A DNA stretch of 64,000 nt from Chitinophaga pendula (GTDB lineage: Bacteria > Bacteroidota > Bacteroidia > Chitinophagales > Chitinophagaceae): assembly GCF_020386615.1 (NCBI RefSeq), contig NZ_CP077769.1, positions 5,488,501 to 5,552,500 on the forward strand, in the 5' to 3' direction. A program made the translations under genes and the position numbers. This document shows, in pieces, positions 24,362 through 33,476 of this stretch. Numbering within the stretch: the stretch's first letter is position 1; every line of letters starts with the position of its first letter. The notes beneath the pieces were generated by a model. That model searched no databases. It saw only the letters and a program-made list of their open reading frames with translations, and was not told the origin of the DNA.

Positions 24362-26548
24362 ATGAGACATCATCGTACACTGACCTACTCCCTGGCCTTT
24401 TCTTTTCTTGCCTATATGCCTGTTATTGCTCAATCCCATACGACTATGGCAAAGGATACGTCCACAGCTGCCTCTGCCAAAAATCTGCAAGGTGTGACTG
24501 TTACGGCAGCAGCACCTTTCATCATTCAACGGGCGGACCGGATCATTCTGCATGTATCTCAACGTACTGCTACCGCAGGCGGCAATGTCTATGAAGCTCT
24601 CCTGCTCACTCCTGCACTGACGGATCAGCAAGGGCTACAGTTCAGGGGCAAACAGGTGGCCGTATATATCAACGGTAAGCCTACACGACTCAGCGGAGAG
24701 GAGTTAAAACAATACTTATCTTCTATGCCAGCTAATACGGTAGATCAGATACATGTGATCCCTCAGCCCTCTGCCAAATATGAAGCAAATGGCGGTGTCG
24801 TGATCGATATCATACTCGCCAAGAATAAAAGCTATGGTACCAACGGTACGTTGACCGCAGGTGGGGGCCTGGGTAATTACCTGCGACATAATGGAGGTGT
24901 CAGCATCAATCATCGCAATGCGCAGCTCAATGTATACGGTAGTTATGATTATCTGTATAACCAGACGGCTACCCGTAATAGTGCTGAACGCTTTTTCAAT
25001 AAGGGCTATACTGTTACCGATGAGCAAAACATTGTAGACCGTACGTCTGCGCATACATTGAAAGCCGGGCTTGATTATACTTTTAATGCACACAGCAGTG
25101 CGGGCATACTAGTGAGAGGCGTAGTCAGTGAGCGTAATAAAGACATCCGCAACCATTCGCTGGCCCATTATCATGCAGGGGGTCCGGATGCTATTTCTCT
25201 TGTCAACGCGGATAATTCGGCCGCTTATGTGACACCTACCGTTAACTTATACTATAAGTTGCTGACCGGTCGAAGAGGTGCGGCGTTAACGTTAAATGCG
25301 GACTATTTCAGTTATGAGAAACGTTGGAATGATGATTTTGTAACTACCTATCGTGATGCCAGTGGTCAGGCAACGGCTCCTGATTATTATCTAAGAAATC
25401 AATCTCCCGCTAGTAACCGTATACAGTCGTTTTCTGGGGATTATACTTTCAAAGCAGGTAAGATCCGTTATGAGACGGGTATCAAGGGGGTATTCACCCG
25501 TACTGACAATAATGCACAATGGGATATACAAGATAAGGGGATGTGGCAACCAGATAAGGGTAAAACCAATCATTTTATTTATCAAGAGGATATTTATGCG
25601 GCTTATGCATCTGCTGCTACTTCTATCAAAAAGATCGATCTTCAGGCAGGCATCCGGTTGGAGCATACTGCGGCCCTGGGTCATTCACTGACGCTGGCGC
25701 AACGTGATTCACAACGTTATACGGACTTATTTCCCAACATTAGCATTGGTTATAATAAAGATGACAAGCAGCAATTTTCTTTGTCTTACCGTAAAAAGAT
25801 CGAGCGATTTGGATTTGACATTGTCAATCCTTTCCTGGTGTACCAAAGCCAATATGTTTATTATCAGGGCAATCCTGCGATCAAGCCCTCTTATTCTCAT
25901 AATTTGGAGGCTGGATGGGCGTATGGCAATGAGTGGATGGCCGCTGTTAGTTATAGTTATTTTACTGCTGTGCTGGCAGAAGTATACAGAAAGGGTAACG
26001 ACGACAATACGATTATCAGCACATATGATAATGTGGCCAGTGCCAACCAGTTGAGTACCGATCTTACCTATACGAAATACCTGCTGTCGAATAAATTAAT
26101 GAGCAGCAACACCATTGGCGGCCTATATGCAAAGTACAATGCACCTGATAACACGGGACTGGGCAGCGCTTCGTTCGGTGGATTTGTAAGCAGTAATAAT
26201 CAATACCAGCTTGCATCACGCTGGCAGGCGGAAATGAATTTGTTTTACTATAGTCCGATCATCTTTGGTGCTTATCGTTTCCAATCACAATTTTCTATGG
26301 GATTAGGCGTTTCTGCCAATGTATTGCAAAAGAAAGCGACGGTGAGTTTGCATGTGACAGATCTGTTCCATACGAATAAGCGCCGGTATACGGTTAACTC
26401 TTATGGGGTTTACTTTAACAATCGCAGTATGCCGGAGACCAGATTTATCAAGATCGCCTTTAGTTACCGATTTGGTAATAAAAATGTAAAGGCTGCTAAG
26501 AACAAGAAAACAGGTATCGATGACGTTAAAAGGAGGATGGAAAGTTAA
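24362..26548 (+). CDS. Outer-membrane beta-barrel protein (PF14905-like, TonB-receptor relative)
   Basis: The 728-residue protein has a Sec signal peptide (ends MPVIAQS) and no carboxypeptidase-like N-terminal domain, unlike the relative at 27856. A plug-like segment follows (GVTVTAAAPF, then IYINGKPTRL-type strand and SAKYEANGGVVIDI), then a long barrel of alternating strands ending in an aromatic-rich C-terminus. I used the ATG at 24362, which begins the signal peptide. The adjacent LytS/LytTR pair may regulate it; the substrate is unknown. Confidence 0.82.
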   Translation: MRHHRTLTYSLAFSFLAYMPVIAQSHTTMAKDTSTAASAKNLQGVTVTAAAPFIIQRADRIILHVSQRTATAGGNVYEALLLTPALTDQQGLQFRGKQVAVYINGKPTRLSGEELKQYLSSMPANTVDQIHVIPQPSAKYEANGGVVIDIILAKNKSYGTNGTLTAGGGLGNYLRHNGGVSINHRNAQLNVYGSYDYLYNQTATRNSAERFFNKGYTVTDEQNIVDRTSAHTLKAGLDYTFNAHSSAGILVRGVVSERNKDIRNHSLAHYHAGGPDAISLVNADNSAAYVTPTVNLYYKLLTGRRGAALTLNADYFSYEKRWNDDFVTTYRDASGQATAPDYYLRNQSPASNRIQSFSGDYTFKAGKIRYETGIKGVFTRTDNNAQWDIQDKGMWQPDKGKTNHFIYQEDIYAAYASAATSIKKIDLQAGIRLEHTAALGHSLTLAQRDSQRYTDLFPNISIGYNKDDKQQFSLSYRKKIERFGFDIVNPFLVYQSQYVYYQGNPAIKPSYSHNLEAGWAYGNEWMAAVSYSYFTAVLAEVYRKGNDDNTIISTYDNVASANQLSTDLTYTKYLLSNKLMSSNTIGGLYAKYNAPDNTGLGSASFGGFVSSNNQYQLASRWQAEMNLFYYSPIIFGAYRFQSQFSMGLGVSANVLQKKATVSLHVTDLFHTNKRRYTVNSYGVYFNNRSMPETRFIKIAFSYRFGNKNVKAAKNKKTGIDDVKRRMES

Positions 26549-26582
26549 CGCTTACCATTCGCCAAGCTAAAAACCTGAAAAT

Positions 26583-26613
26583 GGCCCTTGTATATCTATA
26601 TAGGGGCCTTTTT
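26583..26613 (+). terminator. Intrinsic terminator after the first barrel gene
   Basis: A GGCCC/GGGCC stem with extended A-T pairing in the loop region is followed by five T. Confidence 0.55.
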
Positions 26614-26684
26614 GTATGGTATTTAAATTTCGCTTATCTTTCTTTTCCCTTGCTAATATATACCCCTTTATCATGGGATAACAT

Positions 26685-27737
26685 ATGAATATTGGACAGC
26701 AAATATTGTTTCTTTTGAGTGCGCTGGGAGCTGTGAATGCCATTATCCTCAGTCTTTATCTTTTCTTTAATAAAAAGAAAAGATCTCTTTCCACTATTTT
26801 TCTAGGTATCTTATTACTGACGCTTAGCCTGCGGGTGATCAAATCTGTTTTTATATATTTTAATCCGCAGCTTGATAAGATCCTGGTACAGATAGGGCTG
26901 ACGGCCTGTTTTTTTATAGGGCCTTCGCTATATTATTTTGTGAGGTCTGTGCTAGGTAAGGTGGAGCGGATGCCGAGATCTTGGAAATGGAGTTTAGGTC
27001 TTCAGGCAGGTCTTATTTTTTTGATAGGTGTTATCTGGCCTTATTCGATCTATCTGAAGGTATGGAAGGTCATGGCATATGTTATTTATGTACAATGGTT
27101 TGCCTATGTAGTGGCTAGTGGTTATGCGGTATGGCCTTCGCTTAAGCTCTTTTTTACGGACCGTTCTCTGCTTACGGGAGCAGCGCGATATGCGTTAATG
27201 GTCTATTCGGGGAATACGATCATTTTTGCCTTTTATTTGGCGGCGATCATTTTTCTCATGCGTGATATATACATTATGGGGCCGGTGTCGCTTACCTTCC
27301 TGCTGTATTTAAATATCGTGATGTTGTTTTTTGGTAAGGGGCTTGATAACAATAATGCAGGCAAAGTGGAAAAGAAAAAGATCGCCACGGATGATGCCCT
27401 TTTGTGGATAGACCGTTTGGAGAAGGTGATCGGGGAAAAGGCGTTGTATAAAGACCCCAACCTGAAGTTGCATGAGCTGGCGCAACACATTAATATTTCT
27501 GCCCATCAGTTATCTCAACTATTGAATGATAATATTGGGAAAAGTTTTTCTACCTACATTAATGAGTATCGTATCCGGGAAGCTTGCCGGTTGATTACGA
27601 GCAGTGATCATCTGACCATAGAAGCTATCGGGTATGAGGTAGGGTATAATTCGAAGTCTACATTCTATACTGCTTTCAAAAAAGTGATGGATACCACCCC
27701 TTCTCTGTACAAGGAGGGTTTAGCCAAAATCATCTAA
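26685..27737 (+). CDS. Membrane-anchored AraC-type regulator
   Basis: The 350-residue protein has about seven hydrophobic helices in residues 5-220 and a C-terminal AraC HTH from about 250 (LAQHINISAHQLSQLL, then IEAIGYEVGYNSKSTFY). Such membrane-embedded AraC proteins are frequent in Bacteroidota; they could sense a signal at the membrane and act at nearby DNA. It is placed between two related outer-membrane barrel genes and may control one or both. Confidence 0.87.
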   Translation: MNIGQQILFLLSALGAVNAIILSLYLFFNKKKRSLSTIFLGILLLTLSLRVIKSVFIYFNPQLDKILVQIGLTACFFIGPSLYYFVRSVLGKVERMPRSWKWSLGLQAGLIFLIGVIWPYSIYLKVWKVMAYVIYVQWFAYVVASGYAVWPSLKLFFTDRSLLTGAARYALMVYSGNTIIFAFYLAAIIFLMRDIYIMGPVSLTFLLYLNIVMLFFGKGLDNNNAGKVEKKKIATDDALLWIDRLEKVIGEKALYKDPNLKLHELAQHINISAHQLSQLLNDNIGKSFSTYINEYRIREACRLITSSDHLTIEAIGYEVGYNSKSTFYTAFKKVMDTTPSLYKEGLAKII

Positions 27738-27808
27738 TAATCAACTATTTACATTTTTACTGAGTACGGTTTTATAAATCCGTACGCCGGTTTTCGGGAA
27801 GCCGGACC

Positions 27809-27836
27809 TTGTCAATGCGGTATGTTTTTAGGTTTG
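27809..27836 (+). promoter_or_regulatory. Promoter (-33 TTG, -7 TAGGTTTG) for the second barrel gene
   Basis: TTG at 27809-27811 is followed after 17 bases by TAGGTTTG at 27829-27836, matching the Bacteroidota promoter layout. The ATG at 27856 is about 20 bases downstream. Confidence 0.6.
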
Positions 27837-27855
27837 CTGAAAACGAAAAATACCG

Positions 27856-30243
27856 ATGAGGTCCTTGCTGCTTTTTGCCTTACTTATGACAACAGGTCTT
27901 TCTTTCTCTTATGGTCAAACCAGCCTTAGCGGGAGGGTTATTGACCAGCAAACGCGACAGGGAATTGGTTATGTCAGTGTCGGATTATTGCATCTGGGAG
28001 ATTCCAGTCTATTAAAGGGACAGGTCTCTGATAGTACGGGTACCTTCCAACTATCTGCTATACCTGCCGGCAATTATCTACTTCGCGTTATGTCATTGGG
28101 TTATAAGACATTATACCAAGAGGCAGTGATTGGTGCCCGGGGAGTACAGGATGTAGGGCCTCTTTTCCTGCTAACCGATGCCAGTTTGCTGAATGGGGTG
28201 ACCATACAAGGAGAGCGCCCTACTTTAACGAGGATGGCAGACCGGTTGGTAGTGCAAGTGGCGGGGAATAAATTATTCGCTGCTGCGTCCAATACTTTTG
28301 ATATTCTGCGGAAGGTACCCGGTTTGGAGGTATCCGGAGACGGTACGATCCAGATAAATGGACGTGTTGCTCCTGCAGTGTTTATTGACGGGAAGCCCTT
28401 GCCGATGAGTCCGGAGGAGCAGCAGGCATATTTGTCCAGTCTGACACCGGATATGATTGCATCGATAGCGGTGATCAATAATCCATCTTCCCGATATGAC
28501 GGGGAATACAAAGGCATTATCGACATCCAGTTAAAGCGGGACATGACGCTGGGCTGGCAGGGTAATCTGCATATAAACAGCCAGCAAAATACCCATCATT
28601 ATACTGAGAGTAACTTATTGCTGACTTATAAGACGGCCGCCATTACCTATACGGCCAGATTGGGATATGCTATGGGCGATAAGGTGTATCGTTATCATGC
28701 CTTGCAGCGGTTGTCCAATACCCATATTATGCGCACCAATACCCCCACCATCACGGCTCATCGGAACTATACCTATCAACTAGGCGCAGATTACCGCATC
28801 AATAAGGATCAGCGGTTGGAGATCAGTCTGCGCGGGTATCAACAAAACAGGCATATACGAGCTTTCAATACTTTGCGTACTACTAATGCTGCGGACAAGG
28901 AGTTGCTTTATTATTCGGCGGCTACTACGCTCTCCCATCCGCAACAAGACAACTATGCAGGTAATATTTTTTACAGCGGGCTCTTGGGCAACTATCAGCT
29001 GGAAGTGCTAGGGACGTATCTGCAGGTCAACAATCAGCAACAAGAGGATATTCAGAACGAGGATGTTATGAAAGGGCTACCGTTGAGTTATTGGAAAACG
29101 GATCTGCGTAATGATGTCCGGATCAGGACTTTGCAGACTGATATGAGTCGTCCGTTGGGTTCGGGAAAATTGGGGGCCGGAGCTAAATTTGTATTCAGTA
29201 ACACCCGGAATGCGTTGCGTTACGATACGTTGAATAAAGACCTGTTCTTTACATTAGATAGTGGGCGTACTAATAACTTTCACTATAATGAATATATCAG
29301 TGCCGGTTATTTATCTTATGAAGGGAAATACCGGCGATGGGAATACGCGGGCAGTGTAAGGGCTGAGTATACACGTAGTATTGCGGATGCGCTCACTACT
29401 CAGCAACGTACGAACAGGTCGTATATAACCTGGTTGCCCGCTATCAATATTAACTATGAGCTGCATCCGTCGAGTCAGTTACAATTATCTTACAGTCGCC
29501 GGATCACCCGGCCGACCTTTGCGCAGCTTAACCCATTCCGTTTTTACAACAGTCCGTTGAATTATTGGGTTGGCAATCCGTACCTACAGCCCTCCGTCAC
29601 TGAGATGTTGAGTATTTCTTATACCCAGCCTGTTTTTTCCATTACTGTTTCTGCCGGCAGGGAGCATGATCCGATGGCCCGTTATCCGGAGTATGACCCT
29701 GTTACACATGTATTGGAGTATCTGGGAACCAATTTACCCTACAATGATTTCGGGATTATTGAGTTTACCCTGCCCCTGACTGTTAGTCGGTGGTGGCGAC
29801 TGCAACATACTATCAGGGGGTTGTATAAGAAGGAGCTTAATCCATATCACGGGACCAACTATGCTATTCCTATTACGGATCTTACGATTAACGGGAGCCA
29901 GATATTTACGCTTCCTTATAATATTACTGCTGATCTGACCTATAGTTATCGTTCGCAAAGCGGCAATAGTCTGTACAGGGCTATGCCGATCGGCAACGTA
30001 GATGTAGGATTACAACGCAGCTGGTTAAAGGGTCAGTTGAATACGAAGATCAACTACTACGACATTTTTGACACCTACAAGGTGCGGTATATTTTCCGAG
30101 AGAGGCAGATCATTGATAATACGCTGAATCATTGGTTTGGCAACCGTCGGTTGGCGGTAACGCTTAGTTATAACTTTGGTAAGTCCACTTATAAGGCTAA
30201 GCAGGCTGTCCGTAATGAAGAAGAAGGAAGAATCGGGCTGTAG
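27856..30243 (+). CDS. Outer-membrane beta-barrel protein with carboxypeptidase-like domain
   Basis: The 795-residue protein has a signal peptide (ends SYGQTS), then a carboxypeptidase-regulatory-like beta sandwich (about residues 25-110: LSGRVIDQQT, GTFQLSAIPAGNYLLRV), a plug-like segment (IQINGRVAPAVFIDGKPL, SSRYDGEYKGIIDIQL) and a long barrel typical of PF14905 proteins. It is a paralogue in layout of the 24362 protein. TonB-dependent uptake is likely, but no ligand can be named. Confidence 0.85.
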   Translation: MRSLLLFALLMTTGLSFSYGQTSLSGRVIDQQTRQGIGYVSVGLLHLGDSSLLKGQVSDSTGTFQLSAIPAGNYLLRVMSLGYKTLYQEAVIGARGVQDVGPLFLLTDASLLNGVTIQGERPTLTRMADRLVVQVAGNKLFAAASNTFDILRKVPGLEVSGDGTIQINGRVAPAVFIDGKPLPMSPEEQQAYLSSLTPDMIASIAVINNPSSRYDGEYKGIIDIQLKRDMTLGWQGNLHINSQQNTHHYTESNLLLTYKTAAITYTARLGYAMGDKVYRYHALQRLSNTHIMRTNTPTITAHRNYTYQLGADYRINKDQRLEISLRGYQQNRHIRAFNTLRTTNAADKELLYYSAATTLSHPQQDNYAGNIFYSGLLGNYQLEVLGTYLQVNNQQQEDIQNEDVMKGLPLSYWKTDLRNDVRIRTLQTDMSRPLGSGKLGAGAKFVFSNTRNALRYDTLNKDLFFTLDSGRTNNFHYNEYISAGYLSYEGKYRRWEYAGSVRAEYTRSIADALTTQQRTNRSYITWLPAININYELHPSSQLQLSYSRRITRPTFAQLNPFRFYNSPLNYWVGNPYLQPSVTEMLSISYTQPVFSITVSAGREHDPMARYPEYDPVTHVLEYLGTNLPYNDFGIIEFTLPLTVSRWWRLQHTIRGLYKKELNPYHGTNYAIPITDLTINGSQIFTLPYNITADLTYSYRSQSGNSLYRAMPIGNVDVGLQRSWLKGQLNTKINYYDIFDTYKVRYIFRERQIIDNTLNHWFGNRRLAVTLSYNFGKSTYKAKQAVRNEEEGRIGL

Positions 30244-30251
30244 CAACCCAT

Positions 30252-30290
30252 CCCCTGTCGGAGACTATACCGGCAGGGGTATTAATCTAA
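30252..30290 (+). terminator. Possible terminator hairpin
   Basis: A 10-bp stem with one wobble (30252-30261 with 30270-30279) is followed by an AT-rich but not T-only tract. Confidence 0.4.
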
Positions 30291-30453
30291 TTTACCCCTC
30301 TTATTTAGTGTAACCCTATCCTTCTCCCCCCTTGAAATGTCCGTTTCGGGGTTTACTTCGTCCACTCTCCCGGTTTAGTCATTGAACAGGCTGTTGATGC
30401 GGTCTACTTTTACACCGTATTCAACAAGTACGACAATCACTAAACCTTTAACA

Positions 30454-31728
30454 ATGCAAAACACTAAAGCAATACTCACCAGTTTTTTTATCACGGCGAC
30501 GTTAGCCATTCAGGTCTCCGCCAGTTATGCACAGCAAGGTCCGTATACGATACAGCAATCTGATGCATCTATCCGTCCGTTTCAGGTACATGTATCCAAC
30601 ACGGAGCTTGCAGATCTGAAACACCGTATTCAGTCTACCCGTTGGCCTGACCGGGAGACGGTCGGGGATCAATCACAAGGAGTGCAGTTATCCAAGCTAC
30701 AAAATCTTGTCAGTTATTGGGGACGTGGATATGACTGGCGTAAAGCGGAAGCGAAACTGAATGCGTTACCTCAGTTCAAAACGACTATAGACGGGTTGGA
30801 TATTCACTTCATTCATGTACGTTCCCGTCATAAGAATGCGCTTCCTATTATCATCACTCACGGTTGGCCTGGTTCTATCTTTGAGTTATTAAAGGTTATC
30901 GGGCCGCTTACTGATCCGACGGCGTATGGCGGTAAGGCGGAGGATGCCTTTGATGTGGTGATCCCTTCTATGCCAGGTTATGGGTTTTCTGATAAGCCGC
31001 AGGCGACAGGATGGAATCCTGACCATATAGGCCATGCATGGGCAGAGTTGATGCAGCGGTTAGGCTATAAAAAATATGTTGCGCAGGGAGGAGACTGGGG
31101 TTCTGTTGTCGCGGATGTGATGGCTATTCAAAAGCCTGCCGGACTATTGGGTATACACGTTAATATGCCTGCTACTATACCTGCTGACGTGGCTAAAGCG
31201 CTTAATAACGGCGATCCTGCACCTGCCGGGCTTTCTCCCAAGGAGCAGGCAGCATTCCATAAAATGGATCATTTCTACAAAAAGAACACGGCTTATGGTG
31301 CTATGATGGTGACGCGTCCTCAGACATTGGGGTATGGGCTGGAGGACTCTCCTGCAGGGTTGGCTGCGTTTTTCTATGACAAGTTTGCGGAATGGACCTA
31401 TAGTGGCGGAGTGCCAGAAAAGGCATTAACGCAGGATGAGATGCTGGATGACATTACCCTTTACTGGCTCACTAAAACTGCTACATCAGGGGCGCGTCTT
31501 TACTGGGAGAACAATGCCAATAACTTTAATGCGGTGGATATCTCACTGCCTGCAGCCATCACTGTTTTTCCCGGTGAGATATACCAGGCGCCCCGTACCT
31601 GGGCAGAACGTAGTTATCATAACCTTATTTACTTCCATGAAGTAGATAAAGGAGGACACTTTGCCGCCTGGGAACAGCCACAGCTCTTTGCAGAAGAATT
31701 GAGAGCTGCTTTTAAAACACTCCGTTAA
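30454..31728 (+). CDS. Epoxide hydrolase family protein (secreted)
   Basis: The 424-residue protein has a signal peptide (ends SYAQQ), an N-terminal epoxide-hydrolase cap-type region (about 38-140, FQVHVSNTELADLKHRI), and an alpha/beta hydrolase core. Visible active-site parts are the oxyanion HGWP (136-139), the nucleophile Asp214 in GGDWGS and His402 in KGGHFAAWE. It should open epoxides to diols in the periplasm. The ATG at 30454 is chosen because it begins the signal peptide. It heads a run with Ohr and a second hydrolase. Confidence 0.88.
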   Translation: MQNTKAILTSFFITATLAIQVSASYAQQGPYTIQQSDASIRPFQVHVSNTELADLKHRIQSTRWPDRETVGDQSQGVQLSKLQNLVSYWGRGYDWRKAEAKLNALPQFKTTIDGLDIHFIHVRSRHKNALPIIITHGWPGSIFELLKVIGPLTDPTAYGGKAEDAFDVVIPSMPGYGFSDKPQATGWNPDHIGHAWAELMQRLGYKKYVAQGGDWGSVVADVMAIQKPAGLLGIHVNMPATIPADVAKALNNGDPAPAGLSPKEQAAFHKMDHFYKKNTAYGAMMVTRPQTLGYGLEDSPAGLAAFFYDKFAEWTYSGGVPEKALTQDEMLDDITLYWLTKTATSGARLYWENNANNFNAVDISLPAAITVFPGEIYQAPRTWAERSYHNLIYFHEVDKGGHFAAWEQPQLFAEELRAAFKTLR

Positions 31729-31796
31729 ATCATTTACCCACTTATTTATCATTACTACTTCCGGCGATTGTCGGAAGCACTTAAAAAACTATCATC

Positions 31797-32225
31797 ATGG
31801 AAAACAATAAGACAATAGCAGGAAAAGTATTGTATACCGCAAAAACGCATACCAGTGGTGGTCGCGAGGGAGCCTCTACAAGTTCTGACGGTCGTTTAGA
31901 TATTAAATTATCTACTCCTGGTTCAACGGGTACAGGTACGAATCCGGAGCAATTATTTGCTGCAGGTTGGTCTGCCTGTTTTGAAGGAGCGATTGGATTA
32001 GCGGCAAAGCAACTGCAGATAGGTCTGCCCAGCGACCGGTCTATTGACGCTGAAGTGGACCTGTGTTTTAATGAAGGCGCCTATTACCTGCAGGCCCGTT
32101 TGAATGTCAGTCTGCCAGGTTTGGATCCGGCGGTGGCCAGAACGCTTGTAGATACGGCACATCAGACCTGTCCTTATTCCAAAGCGATACAAGGGAATGT
32201 GGATGTTGAGATCAACCTGATCTGA
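31797..32225 (+). CDS. Organic hydroperoxide resistance protein (Ohr/OsmC family)
   Basis: The 142-residue protein is the usual Ohr length. It carries the peroxidatic Cys61 (GWSACFEGA) and the second Cys125 (TCPYSKA) as well as Arg23 in GGREG and Glu51 that shape the active site. Ohr reduces organic hydroperoxides with lipoyl thiols. It is 68 bases after the epoxide hydrolase gene, and no OhrR regulator is next to it. Confidence 0.92.
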   Translation: MENNKTIAGKVLYTAKTHTSGGREGASTSSDGRLDIKLSTPGSTGTGTNPEQLFAAGWSACFEGAIGLAAKQLQIGLPSDRSIDAEVDLCFNEGAYYLQARLNVSLPGLDPAVARTLVDTAHQTCPYSKAIQGNVDVEINLI

Positions 32226-32237
32226 CAAAGCCCGGGG

Positions 32238-32266
32238 CCGGGTTATCAGTAGCCCGGTCTCTTTTA
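32238..32266 (+). terminator. Hairpin after the Ohr gene
   Basis: A CCGGG/CCCGG stem is followed by CTCTTTTAT, close to the start of the next gene at 32273. It may be a weak terminator or attenuator. Confidence 0.45.
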
Positions 32267-32272
32267 TCTTAA

Positions 32273-33340
32273 ATGACAAAACTCTTTACAGTGCATACCA
32301 GTAATCAAAATCGCCGCAACTTCCTTCGTATAGCTGCCATGACCATTGCCGCCACACAGTTTAACCTGTTGCATGCATTAGGTAGCGTATCAAATATGCC
32401 AGAGGCAGCCACCACATCCCAGCAAGTGGGTTCAATATCCTTATCAGATTCATTAAAGCAGGTCCAGGCGGGCGTACTTAATGTGGGTTATGCGGAGGTG
32501 GGGCCATCCAAGGGGCCGGTAGTACTATTGTTGCATGGCTGGCCATATGACATTCACAGTTTTGATGAGGTGGCTCCTATACTAACGGCTGCCGGTTACA
32601 GGGTGATAGTGCCTTATTTGAGAGGTTATGGCACGACGCGATTTCTTTCTGATGAAACGTTACGTAATGGTCAGCAGTCGGCACTGGCACTTGATATCAT
32701 TCATCTGATGGATGCTCTTAAGATAGATCAGGCTATTATCGGTGGTTTTGACTGGGGAGCCAGAACAGCGAATATCCTTGCTGCACTCTGGCCGGAGCGT
32801 TGTAAAGCGATGGTATCAGTGAGTGGTTACCTGATTGGTAACCGGGCAGCAGGTAACACACCGTTGCCTCCTTCCGCAGAGTTACAATGGTGGTACCAGT
32901 ATTATTTTGCTACGGAGCGCGGGAGAGCTGGTTATGAGCAATACCGTTCGGATTTTGCCAGGTTGATCTGGCAGCTGGCATCTCCCAAATGGCAATTCGA
33001 CGATGCTACATTTGAGCGCAGTGCCGCATCGTTTATGAACCCTGATCATGTGCGTATAGTAGTACATAATTATCGTTGGAGACTGGGATTGGCAGATGGG
33101 GAAACGCAGTATGATAAGTATGAAGCCCGGCTGGCGAAGGCGCCTGTCATTACGGTGCCCAGTATTACGCTGGAAGGAGATGCCAATGGCGCACCGCACC
33201 CACCGGATAATTCCTATGCCAAATACTTTTCCGGTAAGTATGCACACAAACTTATTACGGGCGGCATCGGGCATAATCTGCCACAGGAAGCGCCGAAAGC
33301 ATTTGCAGATGCTATACTTGAAGCCGGCAGTTATACCTGA
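32273..33340 (+). CDS. Alpha/beta hydrolase with Tat-like signal
   Basis: The 355-residue protein starts with a twin-Arg-like segment (NRRNFLRIAAMTIAA), which suggests Tat export, although the consensus is imperfect. The core has LLLHGWP (about 85-91), the nucleophile Asp160 in GGFDWGAR and His334 in GGIGHNLPQE, as in epoxide hydrolases and haloalkane dehalogenases. With the Asp nucleophile an epoxide, halide or related ester substrate is plausible. It forms a likely detoxification group with the two upstream genes. Confidence 0.85.
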   Translation: MTKLFTVHTSNQNRRNFLRIAAMTIAATQFNLLHALGSVSNMPEAATTSQQVGSISLSDSLKQVQAGVLNVGYAEVGPSKGPVVLLLHGWPYDIHSFDEVAPILTAAGYRVIVPYLRGYGTTRFLSDETLRNGQQSALALDIIHLMDALKIDQAIIGGFDWGARTANILAALWPERCKAMVSVSGYLIGNRAAGNTPLPPSAELQWWYQYYFATERGRAGYEQYRSDFARLIWQLASPKWQFDDATFERSAASFMNPDHVRIVVHNYRWRLGLADGETQYDKYEARLAKAPVITVPSITLEGDANGAPHPPDNSYAKYFSGKYAHKLITGGIGHNLPQEAPKAFADAILEAGSYT

Positions 33341-33424
33341 TAACGGCATATATAACCACCACGACCAATCATACATTTATCGCTCCTGGTTTTGTGACCG
33401 GGGGCGATACTCTTTTAAACGGAC

Positions 33425-33464
33425 ACAGCCACCGACGGATATCGGTGGCTGTATTGTCTTTTTA
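33425..33464 (+). terminator. Strong terminator between convergent genes
   Basis: A perfect 11-bp stem (33425-33435 with 33442-33452) has a 6-base loop and is followed by a T-rich run. It ends the hydrolase transcript and may also affect the SusD transcript coming from the other side. Confidence 0.8.
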
Positions 33465-33476
33465 TAGTAGCTATTA

